Below, piece after piece: positions 34,860 to 46,770 of a stretch of 64,000 nt of DNA. How positions within the stretch are numbered: position 1 is the first letter of the stretch; each line of letters begins with the position of its first letter. Location of the stretch: positions 73,906,976 through 73,970,975 of the forward strand of contig CM070553.1 of NCBI GenBank assembly GCA_036346405.1. Direction: 5' to 3'. The notes beneath the pieces are model-generated. The model saw only the letters and a program-made list of their open reading frames with translations. It did not search any database and had not been told where the DNA came from. Position numbers and translations under genes: made by a program. The DNA is from Phyllostachys edulis. Lineage: Eukaryota > Streptophyta > Magnoliopsida > Poales > Poaceae.

Positions 34860-36716
34860 TGTCTTCGTCGGCCATGCGTCGCTCGATTTAAGCAGCGTCC
34901 GGACGGACTCGTGGCGTCTTGCTTAGCGTCGCCTCCGCCCTGATCGTCTCGGTGTCACCGCAACCCAAGCAGCAATGCTCTCCCATGGGATCTTCGTCGC
35001 CGGTGGGGCGGGGTTTCAGCGACAGCGTCGCCTCGCCTTCTCTCCGTAGCCGAGGAGCTCGTCCTTCGGCCTCGGCTAAGCAGCTCCGTCGAGATCGCCT
35101 TGCGTATTCTGCTTTGGCGCTCAAGTCTCTTGAAAGCAGGGACAAGTCTCGGCGAGGCAAAGGCTGCTGCAGTCTGCTTCACTCACTCGAGCGCATCCTC
35201 GATCTCGTGAGACCTTGTCATTGGAGACCTAGCTCGGCCTTCTCCACGCCAATCACTCCCATCTGCCGTGATCACTTGCATTGCCGCTGAGCATTGCCGT
35301 GATGCACTAAGCCGTCGTATGCCATTCTTGCTGGTAGCGCCATAGCATGAGACTAGAGACAGCCGCCGAAAGCACCAGCTCCTCACTTGCATGGGTCTTG
35401 ATCTGCCCATTGCGCTTTGTTGGCATGCGCCATGAAGAGACTAGGGTTCACCTTGCAGCTGCCTTTCTTGGGCCTTTTAGTAGGCAAGCTAAAAAGCCAA
35501 GGAGAAAAAAAATGTTGCTCTAGCATGCGTAGTCGGTACCGCTGTTAGACCGTTGCCTTAATGCATGGCAGATCGGTTTGCCTACTAATAGCTCTTGTTT
35601 CTCTCTCATTGCCGGTGATCTTCGATAGTGTTAATTACAGGCTTGGCGTCTCGCATGCGCATTCATATCGTGGTCTTCGTCTTTGGGGCATCTCTGCTGG
35701 CGATGTCATATACGCCTTACTACTACTCTCCGTGAACCCTCGCTGTCCTTGCCCCGCGGCAGTAAAAAAGGCTACTCTTTGAGCCGCCTTTGCTAATAAT
35801 GAGGCGCCTCTGCCTACCAAGAGGCTGGATTCCTACAAGGATCAAGCGGCCGTCTATATACTCGATGAATGCGACAACGATGCTCGATTCTTCTTGTCCT
35901 TATGCTAGTGTCGGCCTCAATTCTCTTACGAGGTTGTGGGACTCTCCTCGGCTTTCGGATGTGGACACACCTTCGTCGGCGCTCTGAGCCCTCTGGTGAT
36001 GCCTTGTACTGTCCGTGGTTAGCCGGAGCACTCTCTTGGCGGTGATGCTCTGTTGGCGCTTTTCGCCCGAGCTCTGTTGTCTGGCGTCGGTTAGAATCTC
36101 TTACGCCTGGTGGTTGTCGCTTCGTGTCCGTCTTTGCCCTAGGTATGCGTCTTGACTTGGAGTTAGCGGGTCTCTGAGTTCCTTACCTGTAGATCCTTAG
36201 TTCGGCGGGCGTGCCCGATTCCTTGCGGCACCCTCGTGTCACTCTCTGGAGGCTCTTCTGAGATCTGTAGCGGAGGAGACTTCGCTTGAGTGGTCTTTGA
36301 TGCGATGCCTCCCTACTGTGCTCATGGCTTTCGTCCACTGCTACCGTCTGCTCCGCTTGACCTGCTTGCCTCTCCGTGGTTGCCCACGGTGGTGGTGGCC
36401 GTCCTCCGTCTGGAGGTGGCCGTCTCATTTGCTCCTCTGCGACAAGGTCGGCCACATTGAGTCGGTGCTATAATAAGCGGCATCTTTCACGTCGTTCTTC
36501 TACTACCTTGACTGCTGGCTCTTCTACATCGGCGTCTGCATCGACTCGGCCGGTTTCTCTCGGCTGGCGAGAATAGCGGAACCGGCCTTTGCTGCGCTTG
36601 AGTTCTCCTCGGCGAGTTCTGCGGGCTGCGCTCGCGACTCTTGAACGCGAGAAACCACCTTACCGGTCGGTACCTCACAGTGGATTCTTGATTACGGAGC
36701 ATCTTTTCACATGACT
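34860..36716 (+). pseudogene. Degenerate gag-protease region of copia-1
   Basis: Between the PBS and the copia-2 insertion. The sequence is GC-rich and heavily frameshifted; gag is hard to follow. The protease motif is visible at the right end as WILDYGASFHMT (about 36,677-36,715), with DYG in place of the catalytic DSG. Copia-2 is inserted just after this motif, and the protein homology resumes at 42,087. Confidence 0.6.
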
Positions 36717-37040
36717 TGATGCTTTTGATGAATAAGTCTCTGTACTTGTTGGATAAGTCTTGTGTGTTTGCTTTTCTTGCCCTTCAAGGGCGACATCTTA
36801 GAGACGGCATCTTAGGCGCTTTTAGGGCTGACATCTTAGGCGCTTTTAGGGCGACATCTTAGGCGGCATCTTAGCATATGCTTGGTGGTTAGCGACCTAT
36901 AAATTTGTATCCTCAACCCTCGAGTTGGCATGGCATTGTGTGAAAATAAACAAAAGAAAAATTGCCCCGTCTCCAAGTGTCATCCTCCGATGAGAGTAAG
37001 GATCTTGCTATCATCAAGTGCAAGAATCGGCTGACTAACA
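36717..37040 (+). repeat. 5' LTR of copia-2
   Basis: It contains three GACATCTTAG-type short repeats at about 36,790-36,870 and a TATA-like CCTATAAATT (about 36,897). It is followed by AGTGGTATCGAGC, the PBS. The exact left end is uncertain by about 9 bases, because TGATG occurs twice. Confidence 0.8.
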
Positions 37041-37059
37041 AGTGGTATCGAGCGTAGTA

Positions 37060-38640
37060 TCACGCAACTTTGAGCATCTCTGCTCGATCCCTTCTCGGCC
37101 GCTTCGGCCATGGCGGCCTGACCCGATGGCGGCGGCTCTCTCTCCCTGTGAGTTCGGGCGCGCCATGTCCATGGGGCGATCTCAGCCTTCGATTAGCCTC
37201 GAGCCTGTGGCGGCGTAAAACTTGAACTGGCATGGCGGACGAAGCCTTGGCAGCAATGGCCTGAGCGGCTGCGGCGAAAAAGAACATCGGTAGCGGCGGT
37301 GTGGTAGCGGCTTCAGCGGAGGTGGAAGCGGCGTGGCGGATCTGCGTAGCGTCTTGGCAGCGGTCGAGTTCTGTGGCGGCAGCGACTCCATCTCGGTGAT
37401 GGTGTGCGCCGCGGACCTTGAGCGGAGAGGAGGAGAATGGCGGCGAGTGGCGCGATGGGCAACGCGCCGCGCCAGCGGCATGGCGGCCGAACGGCCAGCG
37501 GAGCCTTGTGGCCTCTGGAGGAAACAGCGCCGCGGCGGCGGCGTCTGGTCGGCGAGGCGCGACGCCGGCGGCGGCTCTCTCCCCGATTCGATGCAAGTGG
37601 TCGCCCAGTACCAGTTTGTCGTCGAGGGCGTCGGCCCCGGCGGTGAGTGGCCTACCTCGCCCAAGACCAACTTCGTCGAGTGAGGCTGCGGTGATGAGGT
37701 AAAGCTCCAGTCGCGGCATATGTGGGATCTGATCCGATGCGAGGCGTCGACTCTGACCCGGGATCGGCGGTATTGGATGTTTCTCATCGCTGCGATCACT
37801 TTGAGATCACGATTCTCGCTTACCAACAAAGCGGACGCCAAAGAAGGCTTGGGGCGCCATCGGCTGCCCGGCGCGCCGGCGGCGGCAGCGCTGCAAGTCT
37901 ACATTCGGGCGCTCGCAGGAGGTGGGAGAACACGGCCTTCAAGCGGTGAGGGCGTTGATGACTTTGCTCTCGCGTCTCAACGCTCTGTTGCGAAGTTGGT
38001 GCGGTTCGGCGGCGACACCTACGGCGAGGAGAGAGCGTGGGAGAAGCTCTTCATTGTGTCCTGAGAAGTACAAGCGGATGGCTCGCTCGATCGAGTCTCT
38101 GCTAGACCCTCTCCGATGTGATCGAGGCGTTAGGTCGCCTCAAGGTCGTTGGCGATGATGAGCCTGCGGCGTCTCGGGACCCGTCACCATTGGCGAAGCT
38201 CCTCCTCGCTCGGGGAAGCGGTGGAACGCGGCCAAGGTGGCGAGGAAGAAGAGCCTTCCTTCCGGCGGCATAAGCGTGGCAAGCAAAAAGCGACGCGAGA
38301 CAACTCTTGCCCTGGCTGCGGCAAGCACGGTCATTGGGCCAAGTTGTCGGCGACCCGAGTGATGATGAGTGGGCGCCAGGCGGCGGCTATTTGGCAAGCA
38401 AAAGCCGGCGCGAGCGACTCTTGCCTGGCTGCGGCAAGCTTGGTCATTGGGCCAGGATTGTCGGCAACCACAGCAACGGCGAACCAGCGTCAGCCTTGCG
38501 GAGGAGGAAGCGGCCGGCTACATTCGTTGCTCATCACGAGCATCGAACTACCTCTAGGCTGCCGACGCGGCGGCCTTCCTCGCGCCAGCGAGGCAAAGCA
38601 CATACCTCTCCCTCGGCGATTAAAACGCGACAAAGACCGG
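37060..38640 (+). pseudogene. Degenerate gag of copia-2 with two zinc-knuckle copies
   Basis: A UBN2-type gag is recognisable in shifting frames at about 37,700-38,150, for example RRRWENTAF, DDFALxxxALV and PEKYKRMARSIESLL. Two CCHC knuckles follow: CPGCGKHGHWAK (about 38,309-38,345) and a copy about 115 bases later (PGCGKLGHWAR, about 38,425-38,460) whose first Cys is lost in one frame. The duplicated unit starts GCAAGCAAAA at about 38,279 and 38,394. Multiple frameshifts prevent translation. Confidence 0.72.
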
Positions 38641-38899
38641 CGGGTGGTGCCTCATTTCACCGGCGCCGCCTTACGTAGCAAAGGCGGCGGGAGTTCTTCT
38701 CGAGCTCGACTCAAGCGTTCGAGCTCGCGATCAAGTTTGGGGGCGCCTCGGCGTGAAAATCAAGAGCGTCGGCTCGAGTCATCTTCGCGCCCAGGTGTCT
38801 GGCGACCTGTTTGCTTCGGCGTCTCTACATCCCGTCTGCGAACTCCATCATCGGCTTGGGGCGGTTTGGATGAAACGGCTTCGGCGATGTCGAGATCGA

Positions 38900-41700
38900 G
38901 CGAAGTCTTCGCCATTTAGGATCTTCGCCGCCAGCCTTCGCCAAGGTAACGAGGCGCAAATAGACTCTACATCCTTCGCGTCGCAGTGGCACAACCCTAC
39001 GTCTCGGCGCTTTCGTCGGGGCGGCAGCGTGCTTGATGTAACCTGGCGCTTTAGGCACCTTAGCCCGAGGCCTGAAGCGGCTCGGTGCCCGCGAGAGATA
39101 GTCGCGAACTGCGAATCCCTTGACCATGTGGGCGATTCTGCGGCGTCTGCGTGTTGGATGGCGGCGACTCGCTCCCCGGCGGTTTAGAGGCAAGGCTTCG
39201 AGCTTCGTGCGTGGGGACTTGTGTGGCGGTGACGCTGCCGCGCCGGGGGGCAGCGCTACTTCCTGCTTTGCGTCGGCGACCTCTCCCGTACATGTGGGTG
39301 ATGGTCCTCGGCGGCAAGGAAAGCTGCGGGCGCCATCAGCGCCACCTTTATGCTGCTGCAGGCGGTCGGCCGTGGTGCTGGCGTCTTGCGCCTGAACAAG
39401 CGGCGAATTCACGGCGGTGAATTCACGTCGTCTTGTCTTGATGAGGGCATTAGCGCCGCTACTCGCAGCCGTCTGACCGCGGCGAAGCAGCGTCGTCGGC
39501 AGCGCAACGGGCGGTTGTGAGGATAGCTCGGGCCTCACCGAGCGAAGGATCTGCATTTGTCTTCAGGGAAAGCGGTGGTAGCGGCCCGTCTACATCCTCA
39601 GCTTCGCCTACCAAAGCGCTCGGCGGCGGGGCCGTCACGAGGTTTAGCATGGCGCAGCCGGCGGTTTCTCGCTTGCGGGTCGCCGGCTCCCTCGCGTTCG
39701 CCAAGAGCTTGGCAGCCCGGCAAGCTCGGCAGCAGGAAACACTCGGAGTGTTCGCCGGCTTCTGCGGAGGCTCGAAGCCTACCGCATCCTCGACCACGAC
39801 ACCGCAGCGTCGCATCTCGCGTGGCGTTGTGTTCGGCGGAAGCGGTGGACATGAGACAAAGCGGTGGGCGGCGATTGACCGATTCCCGGGGACCGTTATC
39901 GACTTCGTCCATTCGGCGAAACTAGCGGCTTCGTCTTCGCGGCTTCGACATCTCGCTTCGCCGCTTGCTCCGGCGAGTGCTCCGCCGCGCCGGCACAGGC
40001 TCGCCCGCTCGCCGCCCGGCGCTCCGGCGGCTCGCGCTCTCTGCCGGCCACACCACCGAGATCGGCCCGGCAACCGGTCCGCAGCAGCGGCGCGGTGGAG
40101 TTCGCTTCTCGTATCCCCACCAGCGAGATCGCGTCGCGCTACTACGGCAGCGAGCCTCTGCGCTCACCGTACCATGGATAACATCCTCGGCGGCTGCCGT
40201 CCACAGGCATAGCAGCCACGACGCCAGCCAGCTGCGCTTAGCGTCTTGACGGCAGCGAGCCATTTCCTTCTTTGGCGGAGAGAGCGGCGTGGCGTGTCGC
40301 GATAAACAAGATGGGCCGTCGGCCAGGCGGGCGTGGGAAGGCTGGCGGATCTTCTGCCGTCTGCGCGATCACCATAAGTGGGTGTTCAAAATTTGAAGCG
40401 GGATGGCCGGCGCCATCGTCAAGCACAAGGCTCGCTTGGTGGCACGAGCTTCATGCGGCGGAGGATCGACTTGACGGCGCTTTTCGCGCGCGTCGCGCAT
40501 GGAATCGTTAAATCTTCTCCTCGCGCTTGCGGACCAGGGAGGGTTGCACGTCCATCGCATAGACGTCAATCAATCCCGCCAGCGGCGACTTGAAGGAGGA
40601 GGTCTCGTCCGTCGGTGGCCAGGATTAAGTCATCCGACAGGAGGCAAGGTCTCACTTCTCGCCAAACCTCTACGACTGCGGCGAGCACCTGAGCACAGAG
40701 CGCTAAATTTGGACTCCGCCCTTATGCAAATGGGGTTCGGCCGAGGCGCCTTAGTGCAATGGTCTCTGCGGCGGGGCAGGCGGCAACGCCTGGCGGTGAG
40801 CATCGTCGGCGACTTAGTGATCACCCAGGCTCAAGGCCCGGGTCGAAGCGTTCAAAGCGGAGATGAAGACCGCCTTCGGATAAGCGACTTAGGGGCTCCT
40901 GCTCATCACACGGGGATCGAGGTCCGCGGGCAGCTCGTATCTCCGCCATGAATAGCCTCATGGCGCATCGTTAATTTGGGCGGGCTCGCGGCACAACCGG
41001 CCAGCGCTCCTATGGAGGAAAATTGGTGGCCGCGGCAACCGGCGGAGAGGTGGGCCTTGACGCGTCTGCGGCGCGTTGTGGGCGACTTAACCGCTACCTT
41101 GTCGCCGCGGCCGGACTTGGCGTTCGCCGTCGGCTCATCGGTCGGTTCATCGGCGGCAAGCGGCGAACATCGGCGGCCGTGAAAGGATCCTCGCTTCGTT
41201 GCGGGCACCTCCAGGCTTCGGCTTGCACTACAAGGTGTCGGCGTGGCGCTTCGCCAGTCTGGCGGCAGCGACCCGCGCGACGACCGACAAAAGCAAACAC
41301 TGGCGGATTCTCTTCTTCTCGGCAAGTGCCTCGTTAGGCAGCGATCGATCAGCGGCGGTGGTGTACTGTCCGGTGTGGTAGAGTACATAGCGGCCTCGCG
41401 CTTCGACTTCGGCGCTCTGGCTCGTTCATTGCTTGGTGATCTCCTCGGCGGAGACAACGGCAGTGGCGCTTCGGGGTGGGCAACAAGTCGCTACAGCTCA
41501 CGGCAAAACCCGTTTTCCATGAGCGAGACAAGCATCCGGGTGAAGTACCACTTCATAAAGAAATTGTTGGATGAAAGCGACATCAAGGCGAGCTACATCA
41601 ACACCCGGATCGACTGCGGACACCTTTCGCCCAAGCCTCTTGGGAGGTCAAATTCCTCGAGCTCTGCTCCGGGATCGGGATGGTTCAACTCTCCCTTGAG
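38900..41700 (+). pseudogene. Degenerate pol of copia-2 (IN, RT, RNase H)
   Basis: GAG-pre-integrase: FRHLSPRPEA and DHVGD blocks at about 39,045-39,140. Integrase: QRYFLL and NKRRIHGGEFT at about 39,250-39,425. RT: ARxMESLNLLLALADQGG (about 40,490-40,545), a KALYGLRQAP-like block (about 40,650-40,690) and the catalytic block degenerated to IVGDLVIT where YVDDLVIT is usual (about 40,803-40,826). RNase H: EYIAAS, NPVF and KYHFIKKLLDE at about 41,370-41,580. The domain order is intact; reading frames are not. Confidence 0.72.
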
Positions 41701-41727
41701 GCGGCCTTTACAAGACTTAGGGGAGAA

Positions 41728-42086
41728 TGATGTATAAGTCTCTGTACTTGTTGGATAAGTCTTGTGTGTTTGCTTTTCTTTGCCCTTCAGAGCTGACATC
41801 TTAGAAGAACGACATCTTAGAATGCTTTTAGGGCGACATCTTAGGCGCTTTTAGGGAATGACATCTTAGGCTGCTTTTAGGGCGACATCTTAGGCGCTTT
41901 TAGGGCGACATCTTAGGCGGCATCTTAGCATATGCTTGGTGGTTAGCGACCTATAAATTTATATCTAACCCCTCGGGTTGGCATGGCATTAATGTGAAAT
42001 AAACAAAAGAAAATTGCCCCGTCTCAGTGTCATCCTCCGATGAGAGTAAGGATCTTGCTATCACCAAGTGCAGAATCCGGCGACTA
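41728..42086 (+). repeat. 3' LTR of copia-2
   Basis: It follows a purine-rich tract (AGGGGAGAA, 41,719-41,727). It carries about six GACATCTTAG-type short repeats against three in the 5' LTR, which explains most of its extra length. It ends CGACTA next to the TGACT duplicate. Confidence 0.8.
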
Positions 42087-45000
42087 TGACTTCGCTCTGT
42101 CCTTCATTACACCTCTTGATTCTCTGTTAGTGTTCTCGGCTGGCGATGGTACCTCTCTTTACTGTCTGCAGTCGAGGATCTCTTAGCAACTCATCTTTTC
42201 ATGTTCATACATTGCTCATGTTCCTCGCCTTACCATCACGACTTCTTTTGCTTTGGACGATTCTTGATCTTGGTTGTCGGGTCATTCTCGACTCGACTCT
42301 TGTTGTGTTAGGGACCGCCTTGCAGGAGCTCTGGTTGGTTCGGCCCTCGGCGCCTTGACTCCGCGGCGTCTCTGGGAGCTTGACTAGCTTCACCTTTCTT
42401 CACGCCCTTTGTCGCCGCCTTGATCTCTCGCTTCGCCGCTCTCGTCCCAGGCTCTTTCAGCCCGATGGCATCATTAGTCTTAGCCATCTGTGTGGATCTC
42501 GTCTGTCGTCTTTAGTTAAGTCGTGGTCTTAAGAAGTGCATCTCGAGAGCGTGTCTTTAGATTGTCGGTGTAAGTTAGGCAAGCGGCTTGACTTCCTTAT
42601 CCTCATAGTGAGTCGATATCTCGGCGTCCTTTTGATCTTGTTCATTCGGATGTTTGGGGTCGGCTCGCCGTTTGAAAGGGGTCATCGATATTTATCATAT
42701 TTATAGATGATTTCTCTCGCCCGCGCTTGGATATATTTCATGTCTTCGTAGTGAGGCCTTGCCTATCTATAAACAATTTGCCACTATGGTTCGCTACGAT
42801 TCTCCGCTCCTATTCGTGTCTTTACGTCTTGACTCTGTTTGGCAGTACCTCTCTCGTCCTGTAGCGGCTTCCTTCTTTGACGGGGCACTCTTCTTTCGAT
42901 TCTCTTGTCACGGTGCTCGTACTCGAAATGGTGTTCTTGGCGCAAGCATAAATCATCTCCTTGAGTCGGCTCGTCTGCTCGATGATTGCCGCCTCTATTC
43001 CACTTCCTTTTGGGCGAAATTTGTTTCCCTACCACCTATCTCGTCAACATCCGGCCTTCTACGCTTGGCGCAATCCCTTTTGGCGTCTCTGTGGTCTCCT
43101 TCGACTACTCGCCGCCGTCTATTTAGGCTGCGTTTGCTCGTTCTTCTCGCCCTAGAAGCGTACCATGGCCCCTTGCTCGATCTGATGAGTGTATTTTTAC
43201 GGGATACGATCTGCGAGCACAAGGGCTATTGGTCTTTGGGATCTGTTGGTCGAGCGGATCACAGATTTCTCGGGGCGTGACTTCGATGAGTCTCGTCCTT
43301 TCTACGTCTGTCTCTCCCGGCTTCCTCACGAGAGTCTATCTTTTTGACTTTTCGAGATACACCTATATCTGTCTTGCCATAAATCCGCTTTAGTCCTTTG
43401 AGTATCCACATATTCCTCTTGTGGCCTCTCCCCGTTATGCGCCTTTGTTTTGTCTCCTGCGGCTCCTCGGGCTCCTACTACTACACTCGTCTACAGCTCG
43501 TCGACCTCGTATTGAGGATCTTCGGATGTTCCATCTTCTTACGATGCTCCATCTTCCTGATGGGTCATCTTCTCCTCGCTTCGCTCTTCGCGATCGCCGA
43601 TCGATTGACCCTGCCGTTTGCCTTTCTTTAGTGCGGCTACTTGTGAAGCTTTGTCTCCTCAGGGATGTTGTTACTCATCTGGCGGCGGCATGTCCATGGC
43701 GAGATTGCGCCCTCGGCGTCTTGGTACTTGGGATCTTGTTCCTTTTCCATCTCGCTCTCGTCTATCCGTGTAAGTGGGTCTATAAGATTAAGACTTGCTC
43801 GATGGCTCTCTTGGCGCTATAAAGCGGCGTCTTGTTGCTCGTGGCTTCGGCGAGGCATGGTCGTGACTCTGACGAGACTTTTACTCTGTGGCCCATGACC
43901 CTTGTCGCGCTCTTCTTTCGGTGGCGTCTGTTGCGTCATTGAGTGCATTTCTCGGCTTGATGTCAAGAATGCCTTTCTTAATGGCGAGTTGCGTGAGAGG
44001 TCTACATGCATCGCCGCTTTGGGTATTACATTCACGAGGGCATAGTGCCGCGTAGTCGTCTCTCTCTACATGGCCTTAAGCAAGCCCTCGTGCTTGGTTT
44101 GGCGCTTCTCCTCTGTGGTCCTTCTTGGCGGCTTTTTGACAAGTGATCATGACCACTAACGCTCTTTGTCCACGCTTCGTCTCGTGGTGGGACTCTTCTT
44201 CTATATGTTGATGATATGATCATCACAGGAGATGATTCTGAGTACATTGCCTTTGTCAAGGCTCGTCTTAGTGGCGATTCCTCATATCGGATCTTGGTCC
44301 TCTTCGTTACTTCCTTGGGATTGAAGTTACTTCCACGCCGGATGGTTTTTATATCCCAAAGAAAGTATATTCGAGATCTTCTTGATCGCGCCTCTCTCGG
44401 CTGATCAGTCTTGTTGAGACTCCCATGGAGCTCAATGTTCACCTCAAACCCTCGATGGCGAGCCTCTTTACGATCCAGACCGCTTCTCGTCATCTTGTTG
44501 GGAGTTTGTCTACCTTCATTACTCGTCAGGATATCCTTATCCGATTCACATTACGAGTCGATTCGTTTGCTCCCGCTCGAGTCCACTATAGCCACCTTCT
44601 TGATTCTGCGATACCTTGGCGGGACTATCTCTCGCCAAACTCTTCTTTCCGCGCTCGGCTCGTTCTGACTTGAGCTTATTGGGCGCTTCTTGGGCAGGCG
44701 ATCCCTCGATTGCCGGTCTATCTCTGCTTCTTGTGTTTTCTTGGTGGTTCTCTCATTGCACAGAAGACAAAAAAATAAGCTGCGGTGTCCGATTCGAGTC
44801 TGCAGAAAGGTGAGTTGCGAAACTATAGCTCTTTGGCGGCAGAGATTACTTAGCTACGGTGGTTACTTGAGGATTTTGGTGTTTTGTCACTACACCAACT
44901 CCTCTCTTGTCGAACGTACATGTGCTATCGAGTGTGCCGTGATCTGTGAAGCATGAGGCTCGCCAAGCATATTGGTGTTGATGCTTCCTTCATGCGGTCT

Positions 45001-45110
45001 TGTGTGCATGATCGGTGATTGCTCTTGATATGTGCCTTCCGAGCTTGGATAGCGGATTTCTTCACGAAGGCCCGGACTCGAGCACTGGCATGGCCTACCT
45101 TTCCCAACTC
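42087..45110 (+). pseudogene. Degenerate pol of copia-1 (rest of PR, IN, RT, RNase H)
   Basis: Protease remainder and GAG-pre-integrase at about 42,090-42,600. Integrase at about 42,620-43,150 has a RGHRY-type start, a YFMSS-like block and LLESARLL near its C-side. RT lies at about 43,760-44,640; the pre-catalytic block KWVYKIKT is at about 43,771-43,794, the active-site block LYVDDMIITGDDSEY region at about 44,200-44,245, and the PETP/RPD region near 44,415-44,540. RNase H is at about 44,700-45,060. Frames change repeatedly and several stretches are missing. Confidence 0.7.
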
Positions 45111-45142
45111 AATGTTGTTGATCCACCGTGAGTTTGAGGGGT

Positions 45143-45262
45143 GTTAGAGATATAAGTCTAAGTATATTATTCCCCATTGTTATAAGGGGTTTGTGCATAT
45201 TACTGTATTTGTGTATATATCTTGGCCATTGGCCTCATGTTGAATAAGCGCTATTCATAACA
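45143..45262 (+). repeat. 3' LTR of copia-1
   Basis: A 120-bp copy of the 5' LTR preceded by the purine-rich GTTTGAGGGG tract. It is followed by the TATAT duplicate and, three bases later, by copia-3. Confidence 0.92.
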
Positions 45263-45270
45263 TATATAAC

Positions 45271-45707
45271 TGTTGGAACCGGCGTGACCCTTTTTGAAGA
45301 ACAATCACAACAAGCACACAAGAGACATGTGAATTTGTTTACGAGGTTCGGCAAAGCTTACGTCCCCGGGAGCCGAATCGCAGCAGCTCTGTCCGTATGA
45401 GGAGTTTTTTTTCCTTTCTGATTAGGGTTACAAGAGGTCGGCGGTATATATTTATACCCTGATTACATGTTCGACTTGGACTCATAGTTCGTATCGCGGG
45501 GCTTTGCCACGCACTGACCCACAATATTTCATAACCCTACACGCATGTGTCTCCGCAGCAGAAGGGAAAAGCATCTGCCCGCGCTCACCTTTCGAGACCT
45601 GACCCATTCTTTTCACCTTGTCATATATAAGCCATACACAACAAATCTCTATCTTGGCGAATACACCACCTTGAAGAAAAAACACTGCAAAAGAGAACGT
45701 TTTAACA
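45271..45707 (-). repeat. 3' LTR of copia-3 (437 bp)
   Basis: Plus-strand ends are TGTTGGAACCGG and GTTTTAACA; on the minus strand the LTR reads TGTTAAAACG..CCAACA. A purine-rich GTGCGAGGAG tract precedes it on the minus strand. Shared blocks with 54,369-54,456 and 55,046-55,105, such as TTTACGAGGTTCGGCAAAGC, confirm it as an LTR. Confidence 0.85.
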
Positions 45708-45745
45708 CTCCTCGCACATCCATGGGCTGGGGTTTATCTTCTTAC

Positions 45746-46653
45746 TCAGCAACTTATTACTCTCAACAAGTCGAGGCAATGCTCAAACTTGTTGGCGGTG
45801 ACGGGCTTGGTCAACATATCCGCAGCATTATCATCAGTGTACACCTTCATCAAATCAATCTCTCCAGAGTTGATCAACTCCCTGATTCTGTGATACCTTG
45901 CATGAATGTGCTTCGTCCTGGTATGATACACTTGATTCTTGGCCAAATAAATTGCACTCTGACTATCACAATGCACCTGAACTCCACCTTCCTCAACACC
46001 TAGTTCCTTCACTAATCCTGCAAGCCATAACGCTTCTTTTGCAGCTTCAGTCATAGCCATGCACTCTGCCTCAGTTGTAGACAATACAACAATAGACTGA
46101 ATTGATGGCTTCCAACATATAGGCCCTCCACTTAAAGTAAAAGCATACCCTGTAGTAGGCCTCCTATTATCCAAATCATCAGCATAGTTTGAATTCACAT
46201 ATCCAACAACCGAAGGATTATCTTGCTGTCCACCAAAAATAAGTACCTCTCAAGTACTTGAATATCCACTTGACTGCCTCCCAGTGTCGCTTTCCTGGTT
46301 TTGCCATAAATTTGCTGACTTGACTAACAGGATACGCCAAATCAGGCCTTGTACAAACCATATCATACATCAAATAGCCAACTGCACTAGCATATGGAAC
46401 CTTTGCCATCTCTTCAAATTCTTTGTCTGATTCATGACCAAAATTAGAAGAAAGTTTAAAGTGTTGTGCCAATGGAGTACTTACTGGTTTGGCCTTACTC
46501 ATATCAAATCGCTCCAAGACTTTCTCAACATACTCCTGCTGAGACAACTACAGTCTCCATGAGCTTCTATCCATATGTATCTCCATGCCCCAAATTTTCT
46601 TTGCTGCCCCTAAGTCTTTCATATCAAATTCCTGACTTAGCAAACCCTTCAAA
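45746..46653 (-). pseudogene. RT C-terminus and RNase H of copia-3
   Basis: RNase H is well preserved over 150 codons: TEAECMAMTEAAKEALWL, CDSQSAIYLAKN and ADMLTKPV, ending in a stop at 45,746. Upstream, the RT C-terminal part includes CTRPDLAYPVSQVSKFM, and FDMKDLGAAKKIWGMEIHMD lies next to the copia-4 insertion. One frame change occurs near 46,200-46,220. The retained motifs suggest a relatively young element. Confidence 0.88.
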
Positions 46654-46658
46654 CTAAT

Positions 46659-46770
46659 TGTTAGAATAGGACTCTTGTATTTCTTTATCTGTATATGGAA
46701 ACCCCCCTTGTACATCCCTATATGTATTGCCCATTGGGCCCTCTTGAATATACACACAATATTCATAACA
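46659..46770 (+). repeat. 5' LTR of copia-4
   Basis: A 112-bp LTR followed directly by the PBS. Its 3' 70 bases are almost identical to the 3' LTR (TGCCCATTGGGCCCTCTTGA). Confidence 0.95.

Larger units (their letters stand above)
36717..42086 (+). mobile_element. Ty1/copia element copia-2, nested in copia-1
   Basis: 5' LTR 36,717-37,040 and 3' LTR 41,728-42,086 share TGATGxATAAGTCTCTGTACTTG near the start and a common right half. TGACT occurs at 36,712-36,716 and 42,087-42,091, a plausible target duplication. The PBS is TGGTATCGAGC at about 37,043. All copia domains are recognisable in order, so it is a full-length but decayed copy inserted in the protease region of copia-1. Confidence 0.82.
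34706..45262 (+). mobile_element. Ty1/copia element copia-1, host of copia-2
   Basis: 5' LTR 34,706-34,835 and 3' LTR 45,143-45,262 are about 120-130 bp, start TGTTAGAGATAT and end ATTCATAACA. Identical TATAT target duplications flank it at 34,701-34,705 and 45,263-45,267. PBS TGGTATCAGAGCG begins at 34,836. Without copia-2 it is about 5.2 kb. Short LTRs and close likeness to copia-4 suggest an Ale/Retrofit-type lineage (inference). It is in the same orientation as the transporter gene. Confidence 0.92.

Noticed and set aside
37060..37841. Two 219-codon minus-strand frames
   Set aside because: Antisense to copia-2 gag, Ala/Arg/Pro-rich, overlapping one another; GC-driven.
38149..38919. 256-codon plus-strand frame as a host gene
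   Set aside because: It contains copia-2 gag zinc knuckle sequence and leaves the gag frame afterwards; part of the retroelement.
39459..40212. 204- and 231-codon frames on opposite strands
   Set aside because: Both overlie copia-2 integrase; GC-rich sequence without stops.
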